Source of the DNA: Stenotrophomonas koreensis
Lineage (GTDB): Bacteria > Pseudomonadota > Gammaproteobacteria > Xanthomonadales > Xanthomonadaceae
NCBI RefSeq assembly: GCF_001431525.1
Contig: NZ_LDJH01000012.1
Location: forward strand, 62,001-126,000
Direction: 5' to 3'
Length of the DNA stretch: 64,000 nucleotides
Numbering within the stretch: position 1 is the stretch's first letter; each line of letters starts with the position of its first letter. Shown one piece after another: positions 58,048 to 64,000 of this stretch. The notes beneath the pieces were generated by a model, which worked only from the letters and a program-made list of their open reading frames with translations, was not told the origin of the DNA and made no database searches. Position numbers and translations under genes: made by a program.

Positions 58048-58347
58048 GTGTGGTACGTGATTGAAGGCTTTGATGGTGTCGATGTGCTGGCGGCACGGAT
58101 GCAGGCGCGGCCTGCACACCTGGCGCGTCTGCGCGCCCTGGCCGATGCCGGGCGGCTGCTGCTGGCCGGCCCTTGCCCGGCCATCGATGCCGAGGACCCG
58201 GGCCCGGCAGGTTTCAGCGGTTCGCTGGTGGTGGCGCAGTTTGCCGATCTGGCCCAGGCCCGGGCATGGGCCGAGCAGGATCCCTATGTGGCCGCCGGGG
58301 TCTATGTGCGCGTGGATGTGCGTCCTTTCAGGAAGGTGTTGCCATGA
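58048..58347 (+). CDS. YciI-family protein
   Basis: A 99-aa ferredoxin-fold dimeric protein starting at GTG 58048 (MWYVIEGFD), with GGAG 7 bases upstream. It has the family [17 protein letters not shown] and [14 protein letters not shown] blocks with the conserved His/Asp region around [10 protein letters not shown]. coli YciI-like proteins have unclear activity. The four-base overlap with bolA shows coupling. Confidence 0.88.
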   Translation: MWYVIEGFDGVDVLAARMQARPAHLARLRALADAGRLLLAGPCPAIDAEDPGPAGFSGSLVVAQFADLAQARAWAEQDPYVAAGVYVRVDVRPFRKVLP

Positions 58348-58625
58348 ATGCCGCCAGGGTGGAAAAAATCCAGCAGTGCCTGCAGCAGGCTCTGGCGCCG
58401 CTGGAGCTGAGCGTGGTTGATGACAGTGCGCGGCACGCCGGGCATGCCGGCGCCCGCGATGGCCGTGGCCACTTCAATGTGCGCGTGGTCAGCGCGGCCT
58501 TCGCCGGGATGCGGCCACTGGCCCGCCATCGCGCGGTGTATGCCGCCCTGGGCGAGCTGATGGATACCGATATCCATGCACTCGGGGTCGAGGCATTGAC
58601 CCCCGAAGAAGCGTCAATGGCTTAA
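58344..58625 (+). CDS. BolA-family protein
   Basis: A 93-aa BolA/IbaG-type protein, partner of monothiol glutaredoxins in iron-sulfur handling or a stress regulator. Visible are [23 protein letters not shown], the [11 protein letters not shown] core and [22 protein letters not shown]. Its ATG overlaps the yciI stop. Ribosome site GGAAGG lies a few bases upstream inside yciI. Confidence 0.92.
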   Translation: MNAARVEKIQQCLQQALAPLELSVVDDSARHAGHAGARDGRGHFNVRVVSAAFAGMRPLARHRAVYAALGELMDTDIHALGVEALTPEEASMA

Positions 58626-58699
58626 TTCAGGCTGACCATTGGCATCTGAAGGGCAGGGTTTTCGCCTGCGCTGTGACTGGGTACGCAATTTATTCACGT

Positions 58700-58713
58700 T
58701 TGTTTGCGAACAA
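58700..58713 (+). promoter_or_regulatory. Candidate operator upstream of the TonB receptor
   Basis: TTGTT-TGCG-AACAA is an inverted repeat in an AT-rich patch, 60 bases before the receptor ATG. It resembles the symmetry of repressor operators, but no regulator gene is nearby. Confidence 0.35.
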
Positions 58714-58724
58714 TGCGCAGCTGA

Positions 58725-58745
58725 CCGGGGGCATGTTGCCCCCGG
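58725..58745 (+). terminator. Possible terminator after bolA
   Basis: CCGGGGGC (58725-58732), loop ATGTT, GCCCCCGG (58738-58745), then CCTTATTT. The stem is strong but the T-run weak; it may be a terminator for yciI-bolA or a hairpin in the receptor 5' leader. Confidence 0.5.
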
Positions 58746-58772
58746 CCTTATTTCTGCCACCGGAGCTGCCTG

Positions 58773-61730
58773 ATGTCGCCCTCTGCGTTTACCCGCCTGC
58801 CTTCCCGTCGTCTGTTGGTTCTGGCACTGGCCGCCGGTTTGAGTCTGGCTGCTCCGGCCATGGCCCAGAGCACCGGCGCCACCCTCCGCGGCCAGGTCAA
58901 TGCCGATTCCGCGCCGGCAGCCGGTGCCCGCATCACTGCCACCAACCTGGCCACCGGTGCGGTACGCAGTGCGCAGGTCAATGCCGATGGCAGCTATCTG
59001 CTGCCCGGCCTGGTTCCGGGCCAGTATCGGGTGGTGGTCCAGGCCAATGACCAGCGCGATGAGCGCGTGGTCAGTGTCGCGGTAGGGCAGACGGCCACCT
59101 TGAACCTGGCCGTGGGCGGGGAGGCCGAAACGGCCAGTGCCGGTACGGCACAGCAGCTGGATACGGTACAGGTGAGCGCCACCGCGCTGGTGGAAACCAA
59201 GACCTCCGAGCTGGCCACCTATGTCAGCAACCGCCAGATCGAAGCGCTGCCGCAAGGTACCCGCAACTTCCTGGCCTTTGCCGACACCGTGCCGGGGATG
59301 ATCTTCGAGCAGAACCCGGGCAATGGCGCGACCAGGTTGCGCGCCGGTGCGCAGAGTGCCAACAACATCAACGTCTACATCGATGGCGTGGGCCAGAAGA
59401 ACTATGTGATCCAGGGCGGCATCACCGGCCAGGATTCCAGCCGCGGCAACCCGTTCCCGCAGCTGGCCATCGGTGAGTACAAGGTCATCACCTCCAACTA
59501 CAAGGCCGAGTACGACCAGATCAGCTCGGCGGCGGTGACCGCGGTGACCAGGTCGGGTACCAATGATTTTTCCGGTTCCTTCTTCTGGGATACCACCAAC
59601 CAGGACTGGCGCACCGCGCGCGAGGATGAGCGGGGCGGTGAGAAGACCCGTTCCAGTGAAACCCAGTACGGCATGAGCGTGGGCGGGCCGATCATCCGTG
59701 ACCGCCTGCACTTCTTCACCAGCTACGAAGCCAAGGAATACAACTCGCCCAAGGACCTGGTGCCAGGGGAGGGCCTGAGCGTGGCCGACATGCCGGCGTG
59801 GCTGGCCGACCAGTTCGGGTCCACCAGTGTGCCGTTCAAGGAGGATCTGTACTTCGGCAAGCTGAGCTGGACCTTCAATGAGGCCAACCTGCTGGAGCTG
59901 AGCTTCAAGAAGCGCGAGGAGCTGGGTGTGGGCAATGTCGGTGGCCAGAGCGCCGCCAGCTTCGGCACTGACACCGGGGTGGATGAGGACCGCTACGACC
60001 TGCGCTGGCAGTACAGCAGCATGGACTGGCTCAACGATGCCCACCTGACCTGGGAAGATGCCTACTGGTCGATGGCACCGGTCAATTTCGGCAATGGCTA
60101 CCAGCTCACCGATGGCTCTTCCAACAACGGCCGCCTGTTGTTCCGCACCGGCGCCGGTGATGGCGGCCTGCAGGACAAGGGCCAGGAAGGCTGGTCGCTG
60201 CAGAATGACACCACCTATTTTGGTTTTGCCGGGCACACCCTCAAGTTTGGTGTGAAGTACAAGCAGGTAGAGCTGAACACCATCGAGCAGCAGCCGTACA
60301 ACCCGCAGTTCTATTACGACATCGCCCAGGGCGGGCAGGTGCCGTACTACGTTTCCTTCGGCAGCCCGGTCGCCGGCACCGAGGGTGGCGTGGTGCGCTC
60401 GACCAACAAGCAGTTCGGTATCTATCTACAGGACGACTGGGAGGTCAGCGACCGGCTGACCCTGAACCTGGGCCTGCGCTGGGACTATGAAAAGACCCCG
60501 GCCTGGTCGGACTTTGTCACCGGCGCGGACGTGCTGACGGCACTGGCCACGCAGGACCCGCAGGCCGGTGCGCCGGCCGGACAGACCTATGCGCAGAGCC
60601 TGGCGGCCGGTGGCATCGATGTTGCCGGTTTCATCAGCACCGGCTCCAACCGCAAGGCGTTCCGCGATGCCTGGCAGCCACGCCTGGGTTTTTCCTATGA
60701 CCTGAGCGGGGACGAGCGCCATGTGCTGTTTGGCGGCATTGGCCGTGCCTATGACCGCAACCTGTTTGACTACCTGCAGCTGGAGCGCACCAAGGCCACC
60801 TTCCCCTACCGCCAGCTGGCGATCAACTCGCCCGGCCATGCCTGTGATGTCGCCCTGGCCGGCTGCGTGGACTGGGACCCGGCACTGCTGCAGCGCGACT
60901 ACCTGATGAGCCTGGCCAGTGGCGGGCAGAGCGGGCGGGAAGTGTGGATGTTCGCCAACGACCTGAAGGTGCCGTATTCGGACCAGATCAGCCTGGGTAT
61001 CCGCAATGCCGTCCAGCTGGCCGGCCAGCAGTGGAACACCTCGCTGGCCTACCAGTTTGTCGACTACAACGATGGCCTGCTGATGCTGTTTGGCAACCGT
61101 CAGCCCGATGGCAGCTATTTCAACGCTTCCGGCAGCCCGTGGAGCAATGGCGGCGTGCCGGGCATGGGCAACCTGATCCTGGGAACCAACAACCTGGAAA
61201 GCCGCAGCCATTCGCTGCTGTTCTCGGCCGACAAGCCGTACACCGCGGCCAGCCCGTGGAGTGTCAACCTGGCCTATACCTACACCTCAGCCGAGCAGAA
61301 CGTGCATGAGCAGAATCCCGCCTATGGCTGGTTCTTCCCGGCCGGCGGCAGTTTCGGCGGTGCATGGACGCCGCGCCACCGGCTGGTGCTCAGTGGTTTT
61401 GGCGACCTCGGTCATGGCCTGAGCCTGTCGGGCAAGTTGACCCTGGCCAGCCACCTGCGCCGCTGGGATGTGGATGGCAGCAGTGGCTATGAAACCATCC
61501 GCAGCTTCCAGCCCGACGGCACCATCGGCTTCAAGCAGTTTGACCTGTCGCTGGCCAGGACCTGGGATACCGGCAGCGACGTCAAGCTGAAGGTGCGCGC
61601 CGATGTGCTCAATGTGTTCGACTGGCAGAACTGGGGCGGGTACGGCATCAACTGGCGTAGCGGTGAGATCAACCGCTGGGACCAGTACGCCACCCGTACC
61701 TTCAAGCTGTCCTTTGGGCTGGACTGGTAA
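58773..61730 (+). CDS. Oar-like TonB-dependent outer-membrane receptor
   Basis: A 985-aa outer-membrane protein. Signal peptide ends at about AMA-QS (31). A carboxypeptidase-regulatory-like domain follows (about 34-115: ATLRGQVNADSAPAAGARI), then a TonB-box-like LDTVQVSATAL and a plug (GADG-type INVYIDGVGQKNYVIQGG). A large beta-barrel ends in aromatic FKLSFGLDW. Oar-type receptors in Xanthomonadaceae take up polymers or peptides; the substrate is unknown. GGAG lies 9 bases before ATG. The next gene, an exported discoidin-domain protein, may be its partner. Confidence 0.92.
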   Translation: MSPSAFTRLPSRRLLVLALAAGLSLAAPAMAQSTGATLRGQVNADSAPAAGARITATNLATGAVRSAQVNADGSYLLPGLVPGQYRVVVQANDQRDERVVSVAVGQTATLNLAVGGEAETASAGTAQQLDTVQVSATALVETKTSELATYVSNRQIEALPQGTRNFLAFADTVPGMIFEQNPGNGATRLRAGAQSANNINVYIDGVGQKNYVIQGGITGQDSSRGNPFPQLAIGEYKVITSNYKAEYDQISSAAVTAVTRSGTNDFSGSFFWDTTNQDWRTAREDERGGEKTRSSETQYGMSVGGPIIRDRLHFFTSYEAKEYNSPKDLVPGEGLSVADMPAWLADQFGSTSVPFKEDLYFGKLSWTFNEANLLELSFKKREELGVGNVGGQSAASFGTDTGVDEDRYDLRWQYSSMDWLNDAHLTWEDAYWSMAPVNFGNGYQLTDGSSNNGRLLFRTGAGDGGLQDKGQEGWSLQNDTTYFGFAGHTLKFGVKYKQVELNTIEQQPYNPQFYYDIAQGGQVPYYVSFGSPVAGTEGGVVRSTNKQFGIYLQDDWEVSDRLTLNLGLRWDYEKTPAWSDFVTGADVLTALATQDPQAGAPAGQTYAQSLAAGGIDVAGFISTGSNRKAFRDAWQPRLGFSYDLSGDERHVLFGGIGRAYDRNLFDYLQLERTKATFPYRQLAINSPGHACDVALAGCVDWDPALLQRDYLMSLASGGQSGREVWMFANDLKVPYSDQISLGIRNAVQLAGQQWNTSLAYQFVDYNDGLLMLFGNRQPDGSYFNASGSPWSNGGVPGMGNLILGTNNLESRSHSLLFSADKPYTAASPWSVNLAYTYTSAEQNVHEQNPAYGWFFPAGGSFGGAWTPRHRLVLSGFGDLGHGLSLSGKLTLASHLRRWDVDGSSGYETIRSFQPDGTIGFKQFDLSLARTWDTGSDVKLKVRADVLNVFDWQNWGGYGINWRSGEINRWDQYATRTFKLSFGLDW

Positions 61731-61805
61731 CGGTGGCGTTGCCGGCGCGGCAGGACCAACGGCGCTGGTGCCGAGGGCGTGCAATCGGTCACGATTGACC
61801 GCTTG

Positions 61806-64000
61806 ATGATCAATACAAGGTGGTTGCAGGTGAAGTCGGCACGCTGGATCGTGGCGGTGGGTCTGCTGGGCTGTGCCATCGCCCAGGCCAGCACGCGGGT
61901 ACTGGATGGGTTTGATGATCCCTCGCGCTGGCGCCTGCAGGCTTCTGAAGGCGCGCAGGCCCGGCTGACCCGGGTCAGCGGCGCCGATGGCGGACGGGCG
62001 CTGTGCATCGCTGCCGACTTCGGTGCGCATGCCGGCAGCGTGCGCCTGAGTGCACCGCTGGCCCTGGACCTGCCGCCGGATGGGCGGCTGCAGCTGTCCA
62101 GCCGCGGGCAGGCGGCACAGGCCCAGCTTTCGCTGCACATCATCGATGAGGCCGGGCGCCGGCATGGCGCCCATCATGCCGGGCGTGGCCTGTCTGGCCG
62201 TTGGCAAGGCCTGGACTGGTGGTTGTCCGAATTCAGCGATGCCAGCGGCAGTGGCCTGGTGCTGCCGGCCCGAAGCCAGCGGCTGGAGCTGCGTCTGGCC
62301 TCGGCCAGCGGGGGGCAGGCGCAATGGTGTATCGACAGCCTTGCCCTGCACGTGCGCCCGGTCGATCAAAGCCCGTTCACCCCGCTGGCCCTTGCCGATA
62401 CCGCCACCGCCCTGCAGCAGCGGATGGTCGATGGTCGCGCCGACACCCTGTGGGTCAGTAGCGGGGTCAAACAGCAGACGGTGAGCCTGGACCTGGGTCG
62501 TGAGCGCGAGGTCGGCGGGCTGGTGGTGCAGTGGGCTGCCGGCCTGCGCGCGGATAAATACCGGGTCCAGGCCTCCAACGATGGTCGGCGCTGGCAGCAG
62601 CTGCGCCAGGTCAATGCCCCGGCCGGCACTACCGACCGGCTGCGTCTGGGACCGCTGACGGCGCGCTATCTGCGGCTGGACCTGGAAGATGGGCCGAACT
62701 GGCGCTATGGCATTGTCGACCTGCTGCCGCAGCATGCGACCTTTGGCCGTTCGACGGAGGCCTTCCTGCGCGAAGTGGGCAAGGCATGGCCGGCGGGCGT
62801 GCTGCCAGCCAGCATCAGCGATGGACCGGTGCGCTGGACGGTGCTGGGTGCGGAAGCCGCGCCGGCACCGGTGTGGTTCAGTGAGCAGGGCATCATCGAG
62901 CCGCGGCCCGGACAATTTACCCTGACCCCGCAACTGCAGATCGATGGCAGCTGGCACGGCGCCGAACAGATGCAGGTGCAGCCGGTGGCGCAGCCTGCTG
63001 GCGCGCAGAGCCGCTGGCAACACACCCAGGCACAGCTGACGATCAGCGCCAGTACCGGCCACGATGCGCAGGCACAGCCGTGGCTACGTGTGCGCTACCG
63101 GCTGGCCAACCCCGATGCCAGCAGTCATCGTTATGCGCTGGCGCTGGCCTTGCGCCCGTTCCAGCTGCATGCGGCCGGCCGTCTGGGGGATCTGCCCGGT
63201 GGTGCCGGCTGGATCGAGCAGGTGGCCGTCAGCGATGCGGCGGTGGCGATCAATGGCGCGCCCGCGCTGCTGGCTGCGCAACGCGCCGATGCCGCCTTTG
63301 CCAGCCATTTCGATGCCGGGCTGGATCTGAACCTGCTGCGTGCGGCGCAGCTGCCGCAGGCCCGCCAGGCCAGTGATGGGCAGGGCTTGGCCTCGGCGGT
63401 GATGCTGTGGCGGCAGGAGCTGGCCGCCGGGCAGAGCAGGGAATGGGAGGTCTGGCTGCCGCTGTCGGACCCGGCCATGACCAGCGCGGTGCCAACGCGT
63501 TTTACCGCGCAAGCCGTGCCTGCTGAAGGCTGGCAGCTGCCGGGTGAGCAGGGCCGCTGGCTGGTCGACAGCTGGCAGGCGGCCGTGGTGCGGATGCGGG
63601 CCGAACGCAACGGCCCCTGGCTGCGTACTGACAGCCGGCGCTCGATCGGGGCGGGAAACCGCGACAGCATGCATATCGCCAGTGCCTTGATGCGCGCCGA
63701 CCAGGCCGACGCCGTGCTGCCCTGGCTGCTGGCGCGGATTGCTACCGGCAGTACCCGACACTGCCCGTTGCTGGCGCATTGGGCCCAGTTGGCGGCCCAG
63801 GCGCAGCTGGCCGGGGCATGGTCGCCTGCGCAGCGCCAGGCCTTGCAGCCCTGGGTGCAGGACAGTCTGGCGCGCTACCAGCCCGGCGGGGCCTGTGCCG
63901 AGCCGGCGGCGTCCCCGGCACCGGATCCGGCCAGCGTGTCGCTGCAGCTGGCCGCTCTGTTGCCCGAGCCTGCGCTGGCGCTCGGCCCTGCACAGGGCAA
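61806..64000 (+). CDS. Exported discoidin (F5/8 type C)-like protein, 3' end outside window
   Basis: At least 731 residues of a large exported protein. The N-terminus has a signal (ARWIVAVGLLGCAIAQA), cleaved after AQA or lipidated at LLGC. An early galactose-binding-like part includes GFDDPSRWRLQASEG. About 190-310 is an F5/8 type C-like domain (DGRADTLWVSSG, VQASNDGRRWQQLRQ, RYLRLDLEDGPNWRYGIVDL). Later sequence is rich in Gln/Ala/Trp and unrecognised. ATG 61806 lacks a ribosome site; GTG 61830 with AAGG 9 bases upstream is a good alternative start. Probable carbohydrate-related partner of the Oar receptor. Confidence 0.75.
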   Translation, partial: MINTRWLQVKSARWIVAVGLLGCAIAQASTRVLDGFDDPSRWRLQASEGAQARLTRVSGADGGRALCIAADFGAHAGSVRLSAPLALDLPPDGRLQLSSRGQAAQAQLSLHIIDEAGRRHGAHHAGRGLSGRWQGLDWWLSEFSDASGSGLVLPARSQRLELRLASASGGQAQWCIDSLALHVRPVDQSPFTPLALADTATALQQRMVDGRADTLWVSSGVKQQTVSLDLGREREVGGLVVQWAAGLRADKYRVQASNDGRRWQQLRQVNAPAGTTDRLRLGPLTARYLRLDLEDGPNWRYGIVDLLPQHATFGRSTEAFLREVGKAWPAGVLPASISDGPVRWTVLGAEAAPAPVWFSEQGIIEPRPGQFTLTPQLQIDGSWHGAEQMQVQPVAQPAGAQSRWQHTQAQLTISASTGHDAQAQPWLRVRYRLANPDASSHRYALALALRPFQLHAAGRLGDLPGGAGWIEQVAVSDAAVAINGAPALLAAQRADAAFASHFDAGLDLNLLRAAQLPQARQASDGQGLASAVMLWRQELAAGQSREWEVWLPLSDPAMTSAVPTRFTAQAVPAEGWQLPGEQGRWLVDSWQAAVVRMRAERNGPWLRTDSRRSIGAGNRDSMHIASALMRADQADAVLPWLLARIATGSTRHCPLLAHWAQLAAQAQLAGAWSPAQRQALQPWVQDSLARYQPGGACAEPAASPAPDPASVSLQLAALLPEPALALGPAQG

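Overview
The window reads as a GC-rich chromosome segment from the Xanthomonadaceae, most likely Stenotrophomonas or a close relative. The main evidence is the arginine-proline cluster: an N-acetylornithine carbamoyltransferase (argF' type), argG, an acetylcitrulline deacetylase, a fused N-acetylglutamate kinase/synthase, argC and argH, followed by proB and proA. This acetylated-citrulline route and gene order are typical of Xanthomonas and Stenotrophomonas. The tandem GTGGGAGCGACC repeats and an Oar-type TonB-dependent receptor agree with this.

Layout. 1-8318 (minus): an apparent six-gene operon of HlyD adaptor, RbbA-type double-ATPase/permease fusion, second ABC permease, acetate kinase, PRPP-synthetase-like protein and a phosphoketolase-family enzyme cut by the left edge. 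8714-11815 (minus): MFS exporter, SufE, CysS. 11956-20237 (plus): a small exported protein and then the arg genes; a short Arg-rich reading frame and a terminator precede argF' and look like an attenuator. 20384-23046 (minus): a three-gene accessory module (exported small protein, M23-like/peptidoglycan-binding protein, coiled-coil membrane protein) sits between argH and proB and resembles an effector-immunity locus. 23405-27465 (plus): proB, proA, a DUF2846-like protein and a decayed second copy of the proA 3' end. 27820-35389: uracil permease, P-type ATPase, lipoprotein, HNH nuclease, YcaQ-like glycosylase, CynX-type MFS transporter. 35476-36098: four identical tRNA-Pro(CGG) genes.

36152-42610: cytochrome bd oxidase cydA-cydB-cydX (minus) divergent from cydDC (plus), with a perfect FNR/ANR box between them. 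42637-45427: CSD-DUF1294 protein, LigE-type DNA ligase with a signal peptide, MetX. 45492-52278 (minus): the complete ccmABCDEFGHI cytochrome c maturation operon, almost every junction overlapping by 4 bases. 52391-54374 (plus): methionine aminotransferase and omega-amidase pair. 54522-57725 (minus): scpA-scpB-rluB. 58048-58625: YciI and BolA. 58773-64000: Oar-like TonB receptor followed by a discoidin-domain exported protein cut by the right edge.

Functionally the window combines core biosynthesis (Arg, Pro, Cys/Met), respiration (bd oxidase and cytochrome c maturation) and chromosome/ribosome upkeep. Accessory material is inserted at the argH-proB and proA downstream junctions. Three small genes (cydX, ccmD and the candidate arg leader) were found by reading the sequence directly. 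All functions are inferred from sequence; no database search was run.
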